From NCBI GenBank assembly GCA_047629355.1, contig JBLHWU010000169.1, forward strand, positions 1-14,468: 14,468 bases of DNA, in the 5' to 3' direction. Both the position numbers and the translations under genes were made by a program. Below the pieces are notes generated by a model. It was not told the origin of the DNA and did no database searches. It saw only the letters and a list, made by a program, of their open reading frames with translations. Positions 1-5,971 of the stretch are shown in pieces; position 1 is the first letter of the stretch; the number at the start of each line of letters is the position of its first letter. The DNA is from CAYUNA01 sp047629355. Lineage in GTDB: Bacteria; Bacteroidota; Bacteroidia; Chitinophagales; Saprospiraceae.

Positions 1-24
1 ACTCGTAACTCGCAACCCATTAGT

Positions 25-1551
25 TTACAAGTCAAATTTAATACCTTGAGCCAATGGCAATTCTGTGGTATAATTGATTGTATTTGTCTGCCGGCGCATA
101 TATGCTTTCCAAGCATCCGAGCCACTTTCGCGACCACCACCTGTATCTTTTTCACCACCGAAAGCACCGCCGATTTCAGCACCACTTGTTCCGATATTCA
201 CATTTGCGATACCGCAATCTGAACCTGCTGAAGACAAGAATTGCTCTGCTTGCAACAAATCACTGGTCATAATTGCAGACGACAAACCTTGTGGTACATC
301 ATTTTGCATGGCAATTGCATTGTCCAAATCTTTGTACTTAATCAAATAAACGATTGGTGCAAAAGTCTCGTGCTGAACGATTTTGTAATGATTTTCTACT
401 TCGGCGATACATGGCTGCACATAGCAACCACTTTCGTAACCTTTTCCTTTCAAAACACCGCCTTTCACTACAAATTTCCCACCTTCCGCTTTCACACGTT
501 TGATAGATTCCAAGTAGCTATTAACGGAATCTTTATCAATTAATGGACCAACGTGGTTGTTTTCATCCAATGGATCACCGATGCGCAATTGACCATAAGC
601 TTTCTTCATATTGTCACGAACGGTTTTGTAAATGCTTTCGTGAACGAAGATTCGACGTGTCGAAGTACAACGTTGTCCGCAAGTACCAACTGCACCGAAG
701 ACTGCACCGGTCAAAACGATTTTCAAGTTCGCATTTTCGGTAACGATAATGGCGTTATTACCACCCAATTCCAATAAAGATCTACCCAAACGACGAGCTA
801 CTTCTTGAGCAACAATTCTACCCATTCGAGTGCTACCTGTTGCCGAAACCAAAGGAATTCGACGGTCTTTACTCATATATTCACCGACTTTATAATCGCC
901 GTTGATTAAGCAAGAAACACCTTCTGGTACATTATTGTCTTTCAATACTTCCTGTAAAATATTTTGACAAGCAATGCTACACAATGGCGTTTTTTCTGAT
1001 GCTTTCCAAACAGAAACATTACCACAAACCATGGCAATCATTGAATTCCAAGACCAAACTGCTACTGGAAAGTTGAATGCAGAAATGATACCCACGATAC
1101 CCATTGGATGCCATTGTTCGTACATTCGGTGACCCGGTCGTTCCGAGTGCATGGTCAATCCATACAACTGACGAGATAAGCCTACTGCGAAGTCACAAAT
1201 GTCAATCATTTCCTGTACTTCTCCGTAGCCTTCTTGCAAGCTCTTCCCCATTTCATAAGACACCAATTGTCCTAATGCTTCTTTGTTTTCCCGCAAAGCA
1301 TTACCATATTGACGTACAATCTCGCCTCTATGCGGAGCAGGCATTTTTCGCCAATCTTTAAAAGCAGCTTGCGCTGTTTTCATCACTGCTTCGTATTCTT
1401 TTTTGGTGGTCATACTGACACTACCAATATATTCGCCGTCTACCGGAGAGTAAGATTTGATATATTTACTCGAATCGGTAGATTTCAAGCCTGTACTTGT
1501 ACCGGCGTTCTTTTTTTTGAGTCCTAATTTTTTAAGGAAATCCTTTGCCAT
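25..1551 (-). CDS. ALDH7-family aldehyde dehydrogenase (probable alpha-aminoadipic semialdehyde dehydrogenase)
   Basis: NAD(P)-dependent oxidation of an aldehyde to an acid in the cytoplasm. The family's best-known substrate is alpha-aminoadipic semialdehyde (or its cyclic form piperideine-6-carboxylate) in lysine breakdown. At 508 aa it has full family length. Visible motifs: FNFP at 160-163 with the oxyanion Asn160, the cofactor lysine in VWKASEKTP (Lys183), GSTRMG at 239-244 in the nucleotide fold, LELGG with the general base Glu261, and the nucleophile Cys295 in GQRCTSTRR. That last motif, with GGNNA after the Glu, is typical of ALDH7 (antiquitin). The ATG at 1549-1551 is preferred; the first 25 residues are Lys-rich and probably a flexible extension. 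No lysine-pathway gene is next to it, so the substrate is inferred from family only. It appears monocistronic, with a promoter box 56 bases upstream. Confidence 0.93.
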   Translation of the reverse strand: MAKDFLKKLGLKKKNAGTSTGLKSTDSSKYIKSYSPVDGEYIGSVSMTTKKEYEAVMKTAQAAFKDWRKMPAPHRGEIVRQYGNALRENKEALGQLVSYEMGKSLQEGYGEVQEMIDICDFAVGLSRQLYGLTMHSERPGHRMYEQWHPMGIVGIISAFNFPVAVWSWNSMIAMVCGNVSVWKASEKTPLCSIACQNILQEVLKDNNVPEGVSCLINGDYKVGEYMSKDRRIPLVSATGSTRMGRIVAQEVARRLGRSLLELGGNNAIIVTENANLKIVLTGAVFGAVGTCGQRCTSTRRIFVHESIYKTVRDNMKKAYGQLRIGDPLDENNHVGPLIDKDSVNSYLESIKRVKAEGGKFVVKGGVLKGKGYESGCYVQPCIAEVENHYKIVQHETFAPIVYLIKYKDLDNAIAMQNDVPQGLSSAIMTSDLLQAEQFLSSAGSDCGIANVNIGTSGAEIGGAFGGEKDTGGGRESGSDAWKAYMRRQTNTINYTTELPLAQGIKFDL

Positions 1552-1606
1552 TATTTTAGGTTTAAATTTTTTAGTTAGGAATAAAGTGGTCTGGGGAATT
1601 TAGGCG

Positions 1607-1614
1607 CAAAAGTA
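1607..1614 (-). promoter_or_regulatory. Bacteroidota-type -7 box upstream of the ALDH gene
   Basis: The minus strand reads TACTTTTG, an exact match to TAnnTTTG, the -7 element used by the primary sigma factor of Bacteroidota. It lies 56 bases before the ATG at 1551. No TTG stands at the expected place about 20 bases further upstream, so the -33 half is weak or absent. Confidence 0.5.
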
Positions 1615-1720
1615 CGAAAAATATCAGGAGGAGAATTGGTGGTAGAAAGAGGGTTTGAAAAATTATTGCTTTTGATAATTTTTCAGATTTCGAAAAAAAA
1701 ATGATAATTATGGACTTTCA

Positions 1721-1755
1721 TTGGAGCGAGAAAATTGTAGACTTTCTCGCTCTAA
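1721..1755 (-). terminator. Stem-loop after the 160-aa membrane protein gene
   Basis: A perfect 10-bp stem (GAGCGAGAAA at 1724-1733 with TTTCTCGCTC at 1743-1752) extends by three more pairs to 1721/1755, counting one G-U. The loop is 9 bases. It starts 10 bases after the stop of the gene ending at 1765. On the minus strand a run of nine T follows about 20 bases later, not directly, so it is an imperfect intrinsic terminator or an mRNA 3'-end stabiliser. Confidence 0.55.
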
Positions 1756-1764
1756 TAGAAAAAA

Positions 1765-2247
1765 TTACTCATCAAAAAACGTATCATACTCATTCTCTTT
1801 CTTCCGTGCTTTTTCAGGACGTCTCAACGGAGGCAATTCCAACTTCGGCTCATCAACTACTTCTTCATATTCAATAAAACCTTCCTCTCCTTGCGTGCTT
1901 CTGTCTTCTGGAGTTTCAAATTGCCCCTGCATTTCTTTGACTTTCTTTTTAAAAAGGGCTTTTCCTAATAAAAATAAGGCAACCAACGGAAAGGCAATCA
2001 TTGACAATAACGTCGCTCCGACACCTGCGACTAAATTTCTTTTACCTAAATTAATTAGCCATTTTCCATAATTGGTTACGCCTTTGAAATCCAATAATAA
2101 AGCAGCGATAAAAATAACTGGCGAAGCATACCAGAGTACCATAAACATAAATTTTGCCACATAAAACAGCGCGACAAAAAATAATAAAAAGAAAATGATG
2201 CTGATAATGCCGCCAAAAGGAGACTTAGATTGATTGCTATATGCCAT
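1765..2247 (-). CDS. Hypothetical membrane protein with three hydrophobic segments and an acidic tail
   Basis: I do not recognise the family. The 160-aa product starts with a short polar stretch, then a hydrophobic segment at about residues 13-35, a second at about 36-52, and a third at about 72-96 (LVAGVGATLLSMIAFPLVAL). The remaining 60 residues are soluble, charged and Glu-rich (QGEEGFIEYEEVVDEPKLEL, then a Lys/Arg-rich patch and a closing EYDTFFDE). The last 60 residues thus look like a cytoplasmic interaction tail, which is inference. Amphipathic basic sequence KGVTNYGKWLINLGKR lies between segments two and three. The ATG at 2245-2247 is preferred because hydrophobic sequence begins soon after. 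The gene stands alone with a stem-loop on each side, and nothing nearby hints at function. Coding status is well supported by length and hydrophobic pattern. Confidence 0.78.
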   Translation of the reverse strand: MAYSNQSKSPFGGIISIIFFLLFFVALFYVAKFMFMVLWYASPVIFIAALLLDFKGVTNYGKWLINLGKRNLVAGVGATLLSMIAFPLVALFLLGKALFKKKVKEMQGQFETPEDRSTQGEEGFIEYEEVVDEPKLELPPLRRPEKARKKENEYDTFFDE

Positions 2248-2265
2248 TGATATTTATATTTTAAG

Positions 2266-2285
2266 ACTTCGATTTTGGTCGAAGT
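2266..2285. other. Small hairpin in the leader of the membrane protein gene
   Basis: ACTTCGA (2266-2272) pairs with TCGAAGT (2279-2285) around a 6-base loop. It ends 18 bases from the ATG at 2247, so if transcribed it would lie close to the ribosome-binding region. It could be an operator or only a short repeat. Confidence 0.3.
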
Positions 2286-2443
2286 AGGTATTTTTATTCT
2301 TCAAATAGAACCTTAAAGTTAGCCATAAGTTTAGTAAAGTAGGCAAGGATTAGACGAGATAAATCGTTGTGAGGGATTGACTGCTTGGATGATTCGATGA
2401 ACGTAAGTACCCCGACATAATTAATCCAACATCTAAGTAACGG

Positions 2444-2535
2444 TAAAAAAATAACTCCGCCATCTATAAAGTATTTTTTTTGCCCTTATTTTCCACTTTT
2501 GAAACAGTCATTATGTACAGATAACTCCTATTTCA
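2444..2535 (-). repeat. Dispersed repeat, copy 1 (inverted relative to 14379-14468)
   Basis: Read on the minus strand from 2535, the first 65 bases match 14379-14443 at 62 of 65 positions without gaps; the following 25 bases match at about 18 positions in the same register. The octamer ATAACTCC occurs at 2451-2458 and again at 2521-2528, exactly 70 bases apart, and the other copy keeps the same spacing with one mismatch. Because both copies carry these octamers, they belong to the element and are not target duplications. Confidence 0.85.
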
Positions 2536-2550
2536 CAAGTAAACATCTTT

Positions 2551-2575
2551 TGTCATTTCGACCGAAGTGGAGAAA
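2551..2575. repeat. Short Bacteroidota-style intergenic motif
   Basis: The sequence around TTTCGACCGAAGTGGAGAAA resembles a motif I recall as very frequent between genes in Bacteroidota genomes (type CATTTCGAnCGAAGnGGAGAAA). It contains the small dyad TTCGaccGAA. Only one clear copy is in the window, so the assignment rests on memory. Confidence 0.35.
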
Positions 2576-2654
2576 AAGAACAAAATAAATGTTGCCAGAT
2601 GGCGGACTTATTATTTTATCGTTACTAAGAAGTATCTTTTTTCGTTGTTTTTCT

Positions 2655-2716
2655 CTAAAAAATACAAAAAATAGTTCCGTAACGAAGGCTATGCAACAAT
2701 TTTTTGAATTCTTTAG
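2655..2716. repeat. Fold-back element with conserved apex, copy B
   Basis: CTAAAAAATACAAAAAAT (2655-2672) is complementary to 2699-2716 at 16 of 18 positions; T/A-rich flanks extend the stem a little. The 26-base centre contains TCCGTAACGAAGGCTATGCA (2676-2695). That 20-mer matches the centre of the larger fold-back at 5062-5228, on the opposite strand, at 18 of 20 positions, and similarity continues for about 30 bases on the 3' side. The two are therefore members of one family, not independent hairpins. Confidence 0.7.
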
Positions 2717-2728
2717 AAGAAAAAATGT

Positions 2729-2948
2729 TAGTGCCACAAATGTGCACTTTTACAGTTTAGGTGCTTTTGTTTATCAAAGGGATTTTTATCCCTTAAAACC
2801 CCTCCCGCGTTGCCATAGGCAACGCGCACGTTGTTTTTTGAAGTTCGAAAATCTTACGATTTTCTCGTTGCTCAAACTTAAAAGAACCTTCGTTTACACG
2901 GTAATAAATCACTTTTTTAATAAATGGTGGTGCACATTTGTTACACTA
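2729..2948. repeat. 220-bp segment bounded by 19-base inverted repeats
   Basis: ACAAATGTGCAC (2736-2747) is perfectly inverted at 2930-2941. The match extends outward as TAGTGnn on both sides, giving 17 of 19. Inside are a hairpin AAGGGAT/ATCCCTT (2777-2794), a 9-bp GC-rich hairpin (2806-2826) and an AT-rich hairpin (2847-2864). No target duplication is obvious at the edges and no protein is encoded. It may be a small non-autonomous element or a chance long-range dyad inside a repeat cluster. Confidence 0.5.
2806..2864. repeat. GC-rich REP-like hairpin followed by an AT-rich hairpin
   Basis: CGCGTTGCC (2806-2814) pairs perfectly with GGCAACGCG (2818-2826) around a 3-base loop. About 20 bases later GAAAATC (2847-2853) pairs with GATTTTC (2858-2864). 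The order and design (9-bp GC stem with 3-base loop, short spacer, AT-rich stem) recur at 12378-12452, where the GC stem reads CGCGCTGCC/GGCAGTGCG. Confidence 0.55.
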
Positions 2949-2977
2949 CCGAAAAAATTACGGAGCATTATGACCCA

Positions 2978-3138
2978 AGGAACGCGAATTAAATAAAGTT
3001 ACTTTTTTGAGCGCGCGTTTTCGTTCCTAGTTTTTGCTTTAAAAGTGCTATTTATATTGATACAATGAGCATTTTTAAAGTAAAAAAAATGGACTAAATA
3101 TCTGCTCAAAAATGTAAGATTATTTATTTCGCGTTCCT
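2978..3138. repeat. 161-bp fold-back with outer and inner inverted repeats
   Basis: The outer arms 2978-3012 and 3104-3138 are complementary at 31 of 35 positions, with AGGAACGCGAA at the tip of each. An inner pair, TTTTTGCTTTAAAAGTGCT (3031-3049) and 3068-3086, is complementary at 17 of 19, and both mismatches would be G-U pairs in a plus-strand transcript. The loop is 18 bases. The whole would fold into one long rod. No target duplication is clear. It ends 89 bases before the methylase start, so it may sit in that gene's upstream region. Confidence 0.7.
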
Positions 3139-3227
3139 AAATTATTAAATCGCTTTTACTTCGCATTTTTTAAAAGTAGAATTTGTTAGTTTTACCATCT
3201 GATTTTATTTACTCACGTTGCTAATCT

Positions 3228-4052
3228 TTGAGAAAATTGACGATAAAAACGAAAAAAGTCCGCAGCCCATTACGTTATCCTGGAGGAAAAAGTCGGGCAT
3301 TGAAATCTATTATTCCGCTCGTGCCAAATGATTTTAAAGAATTTCGAGAACCTTTCGTTGGTGGTGGGTCAGTATTTATCTATTTGCAGCAGGAGTTTGC
3401 GGATAGACAGTTTTGGATAAATGATTTATATACGGAGTTGTACGAATTTTGGGATGCAGCGGGGCAGGATATTGATAAAATGTTAGGGCAAATTTGGGCT
3501 TGGCGACGGTCGCATAAAGATGGTCGGGAACTCTACCGTTTTTTGATAGATAATATGAAGGGATTTTCAAAAAATAAAAAAGCAGCGGCATTTTTCATCC
3601 TCAATCGAATTACTTTTTCAGGAACTTCAGAGAGTGGCGGTTATTCTAAAATGGCATTTGAAAAGCGCTTTACCGAATCGAGTATTGCGCGAGTGGAGGC
3701 AATTTTGCCCATTATGGAAGAGGTGAAAGTGACCAATTGGGATTTTCAAAAAGTGATTGAAGCACCTGGTGAAGATGTGTTTTTATTTTTAGACCCACCT
3801 TACCATTCTGCTGCAAAATCTGGTTTATATGGTAAAAATGGCAATCTGCATAAAGGCTTCGACCATGAACGCTTGGCAGAAACTTTGCGCAAGTCATCGC
3901 ACCGTTGGCTGATTACTTACGATGATAGCGAGTATATCCGAGATTTATTTTCGTTTGCTAAAATAACGAACTGGAATTTGACTTACGGTATGCGGAATGT
4001 GAACGAAAAAGCAACGCAGAAGGCGACGGAGGTTTTTGTATCGAATTATTAA
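3228..4052 (+). CDS. D12-class (Dam-like) DNA adenine N6-methyltransferase
   Basis: It should transfer a methyl group from S-adenosylmethionine to adenine N6 in a short DNA site. The 274-aa length is close to Dam (about 278). The order of motifs is that of the D12/alpha group: PLRYPGGKSRAL at 14-25, the cofactor loop EPFVGGGSVF at 41-50, WINDL at 63-67, and the catalytic DPPY at 189-192. LNRITFSGTSESGGYS (125-140) occupies the place of the Dam substrate loop but differs from enterobacterial Dam, so the target cannot be assumed to be GATC. The start is TTG at 3228, with an in-frame stop just before it; TTG at 3237 is an alternative, and there is no ATG before the PGGK motif. It is the only plus-strand gene here, convergent with the TraB/GumN gene, and no restriction enzyme gene adjoins it. 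It may be an orphan regulatory methylase or a mobile-element leftover. Confidence 0.92.
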   Translation: MRKLTIKTKKVRSPLRYPGGKSRALKSIIPLVPNDFKEFREPFVGGGSVFIYLQQEFADRQFWINDLYTELYEFWDAAGQDIDKMLGQIWAWRRSHKDGRELYRFLIDNMKGFSKNKKAAAFFILNRITFSGTSESGGYSKMAFEKRFTESSIARVEAILPIMEEVKVTNWDFQKVIEAPGEDVFLFLDPPYHSAAKSGLYGKNGNLHKGFDHERLAETLRKSSHRWLITYDDSEYIRDLFSFAKITNWNLTYGMRNVNEKATQKATEVFVSNY

Positions 4053-4058
4053 TTTCTC

Positions 4059-4132
4059 CCGAAGCGGTGGGTTCCGTCTACCTCTTCGGTTGTGCTTGAT
4101 ACAGAAATACGAGGTGGGCTTGAACGCACCGC
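4059..4132. other. Structured GC-richer spacer between convergent genes
   Basis: The 97-bp gap can fold in two exclusive ways: CCGAAG (4059-4064) with CTTCGG (4084-4089), supported inside by GGTGG/CTACC, or a long imperfect stem joining GCGGTG (4064-4069) to CACCGC (4127-4132). No T-run follows on either strand. It could end transcripts from both sides or be the remnant of a structured RNA; composition is visibly richer in G and C than the other spacers. Confidence 0.4.
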
Positions 4133-4149
4133 GGACTAAGCTACAAAAC

Positions 4150-4953
4150 CTAGTGCGGCATTTTGATAGGTTTCAAAATAAACCCTTGTTGTTTTAATAA
4201 TCGTAAAACACCTTTTTTACCTCCTAAATGCCCCGCTCCAATTGCCGCAAAAATGGTATGTTGTTCTGTAAATTCAGCAATACGATTTGCCATAATTTTA
4301 TTGCGGTTATAAAGCAAAATTTTGCGTTTATCGCCTGACCCTTTTTTCGCGCTTTGAAATAATTTTTGGAAATCACCTGACCCATAATCGCGTACACTTT
4401 TTTGGATCGCTTGTCGGTATTTCTTCGTATTTTTTCCAATATCAATCAAGCTTTTGATTTGATATTCAAGCGTGAGATTTTCAAGCGTTTTCAGTTGCTC
4501 TTTCCACGTTTCGATGCCGAGTAAAGTCTTATTTTCATCCTTTGCAAAATTCCATAAATAGCTATCCAAAGCTTGGTCTTGGTCTTTGGAAAGTAATTGT
4601 TCGCCTATCAAGTTATTGATAAAAAGGGGTTGCAATTTTTTAAAAGGATTTAAGTCAATTTTGAAAGATTTGAGAATGGCTTTGTGGAGTTTTTCGTATT
4701 TTTTTTGAGGAATAAAATCTGTCAATGATTTACCGTCAGGGAGATAAATCATATCCGCAGGAATATTCGACTGTCCTTCATCTAAGTTATATTCAGTGGC
4801 AAATGCAGCGCAGTTTTGAATGATAGATTCAATAAAATTGACGTGATGAAATGCGGCGTTGTCTCGAACGTGCATTGTTCCGAATACATAAGAGGGTTGG
4901 CTTTGGTCAGGACGACTGATTTGCCAAAGCAGGGTTTTATCTTTTAATTTCAT
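4150..4953 (-). CDS. TraB/GumN-family protein, cytoplasmic form
   Basis: Member of the TraB/GumN (also Tiki-like) fold, for which metal-dependent protease activity has been proposed; the role in bacteria is unsettled. At 267 aa, it shows the two signature motifs: GTMH at 25-28 near the start, preceded by LLWQIS, and GAGHLGG at 239-245 near the end, followed by VLRLLKQQGF. There is no signal peptide (it begins MKLKDKTLLWQIS), so it probably stays in the cytoplasm, unlike its exported paralogue at 5972-6916. Both conserved histidines are present, so it is not obviously inactive. The ATG at 4951-4953 leaves the expected short lead before the LLW motif. It may share a transcript with the Lrp gene upstream, but 290 bases of fold-back sequence separate them. 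Confidence 0.85.
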   Translation of the reverse strand: MKLKDKTLLWQISRPDQSQPSYVFGTMHVRDNAAFHHVNFIESIIQNCAAFATEYNLDEGQSNIPADMIYLPDGKSLTDFIPQKKYEKLHKAILKSFKIDLNPFKKLQPLFINNLIGEQLLSKDQDQALDSYLWNFAKDENKTLLGIETWKEQLKTLENLTLEYQIKSLIDIGKNTKKYRQAIQKSVRDYGSGDFQKLFQSAKKGSGDKRKILLYNRNKIMANRIAEFTEQHTIFAAIGAGHLGGKKGVLRLLKQQGFILKPIKMPH

Positions 4954-5027
4954 GTAATGGATAAGGAAGGGAATGAGCGAAAAACGATGTGAAATCAGTG
5001 GGTTTGTCGCACATTAGGTGATTGGTA

Positions 5028-5063
5028 AAATGATTGGACATTGTGTGTGTTGCCCAATCATTT
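5028..5063. other. 10-bp hairpin upstream of the cytoplasmic TraB/GumN gene
   Basis: AAATGATTGG (5028-5037) pairs perfectly with CCAATCATTT (5054-5063) around a 16-base loop with a GT-repeat. It overlaps by two bases the end of the larger fold-back at 5062-5228. It lies 75 bases before the gene start and could be a leader structure or an operator. Confidence 0.45.
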
Positions 5064-5228
5064 AGGGAATAGGAAATAAATAAGCTGCTCGTTTTGACGA
5101 AGTAATTTTTTCTTTTTAGTAATTTAAAAAATAAGTGCATAGCCGTCGCTACGGACTTATTTTTTAAGTTGCCAAAAAGGAAAAAGGACGAGTCAGAATG
5201 GGTAGATTCCTTGTTTCCTATTCTCTAA
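5062..5228. repeat. 167-bp fold-back element, copy A; possible terminator of the Lrp gene
   Basis: The ends match as inverted repeats at 14 of 15 (5062-5076 with 5214-5228). The core AATTTAAAAAATAAGT (5121-5136) pairs with 5155-5170 with a single G-U, and a T-rich/A-rich segment outside the core extends the stem with a 1-base offset. At the apex CCGT and ACGG close a 4-base loop beside a 6-base one-sided bulge. The apex 20-mer recurs at 2676-2695. CCAAT stands just outside both ends (5054-5058 and 5229-5233), a possible decayed target duplication. Since it starts 16 bases after the Lrp stop, its stem could also end that transcript. Confidence 0.7.
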
Positions 5229-5244
5229 CCAATAAAGCCAGTGT

Positions 5245-5724
5245 TTATTTTACTTCGTATTCAAACGGAAGTACTTTTGAGTTTTTCACAGTTGATAAAG
5301 TCATCAAAGTTTTCAAACGCTCAATTTCTTCAATTTGAGACAACGTTTTGAACAACAATTGCTCATAAGTTGGAATATCTTTGCAGATAATTTTAATCAA
5401 AAAGTCAGCCTCGCCTGTAATGATGTAGCATTCTACAATCTCGTCGATAGACTTAATTTTTTCCAAAAATTGGTTCAATGCATTCTCTTTCTGCCATGCC
5501 AATGATACCAAAACAAAAGTTTGTACGTTCAATCCAATCGCTTGCGGACGGACTTGCGCGTGGTAGCTTTCGACGACATTACCTTGCTCTAATTTTTTCA
5601 CACGCTCCAAAGTTGGTGCAGGAGAAAGTCCAATTTTTTTGGATAAGTCAAGATTCGTGATTTTGCTGTTTTGTTGCAAAATTTTAAGAATCTTAAGGTC
5701 GATGCGATCTAATTTATCGGCCAT
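5245..5724 (-). CDS. Lrp/AsnC-family transcription regulator
   Basis: DNA-binding regulator that usually senses an amino acid. The 159-aa product has the standard two parts: an N-terminal winged helix-turn-helix (about residues 4-55, LDRIDLKILKILQQNSKITN then LDLSKKIGLSPAPTLERVKKLE) and a C-terminal RAM ligand/oligomerisation domain (about 65-150), with VECYIITGEADFLIKI at its centre. Length and start (ATG at 5722-5724) match the family. It is transcribed alone from a good promoter box pair at 5766-5796. Family members often repress themselves and control amino acid genes; the ALDH at 25-1551 is a conceivable target but nothing here shows this. The ligand is unknown. Confidence 0.95.
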   Translation of the reverse strand: MADKLDRIDLKILKILQQNSKITNLDLSKKIGLSPAPTLERVKKLEQGNVVESYHAQVRPQAIGLNVQTFVLVSLAWQKENALNQFLEKIKSIDEIVECYIITGEADFLIKIICKDIPTYEQLLFKTLSQIEEIERLKTLMTLSTVKNSKVLPFEYEVK

Positions 5725-5765
5725 AGGAATATTAATTTTAGTTATTGAATTTTTTTATAATCGCG

Positions 5766-5796
5766 CAAAAGTAAAGAGTTTTAGAATAAATTGCAA
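5766..5796 (-). promoter_or_regulatory. Bacteroidota sigma promoter for the Lrp/AsnC gene
   Basis: On the minus strand TTG (5794-5796) is followed after 20 bases by TACTTTTG (5766-5773), a perfect -7 box. The box ends 41 bases before the ATG. Spacing and sequence agree with the Bacteroidota consensus; this is the clearest promoter in the window. Confidence 0.65.
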
Positions 5797-5971
5797 GAAA
5801 AAGTGAAAATAACCTTCAGAAATTTTATAATCCCTTTTTTTTAATAAAGAAATAGAATAATATTTGGGTTGTTTTGTTTGTTGTTATTGTGAAATGTAGA
5901 ATATGTAGCCGATTATATTTTAAAATTAAATTATATGAGTTGGTCCCCTTTTTATTTTAGTAACAAGCTTA

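Larger units (their letters stand above)
2248..3227. other. 980-bp gene-free region full of inverted repeats
   Basis: No convincing gene is present; reading frames here are short, low-complexity and run through hairpins. Instead the stretch holds, in order: a hairpin near the membrane-protein start, a copy of a dispersed repeat (2444-2535), a short Bacteroidota-type intergenic motif (2551-2575), a fold-back element (2655-2716), an inverted-repeat-bounded segment (2729-2948) containing three hairpins, and a second fold-back (2978-3138). The adenine methylase starts 89 bases after the last one. It looks like an accumulation site for small repetitive elements or a decayed insertion region. Confidence 0.75.

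Noticed and set aside
2589..2996. 135-codon plus-strand reading frame before the methylase
   Set aside because: It runs through several hairpins and repeats, has low-complexity Phe/Leu/Lys content and no recognisable domain; overlap with inverted repeats explains it as chance.
3228..4052. Complete restriction-modification system
   Set aside because: Only the methylase is visible; neither flank within the window encodes a nuclease-like protein.
4064..4147. tRNA-like stretch in the spacer after the methylase
   Set aside because: Some words recall tRNA arms, but there is no proper T-arm, anticodon arm or 7-bp acceptor stem on either strand.
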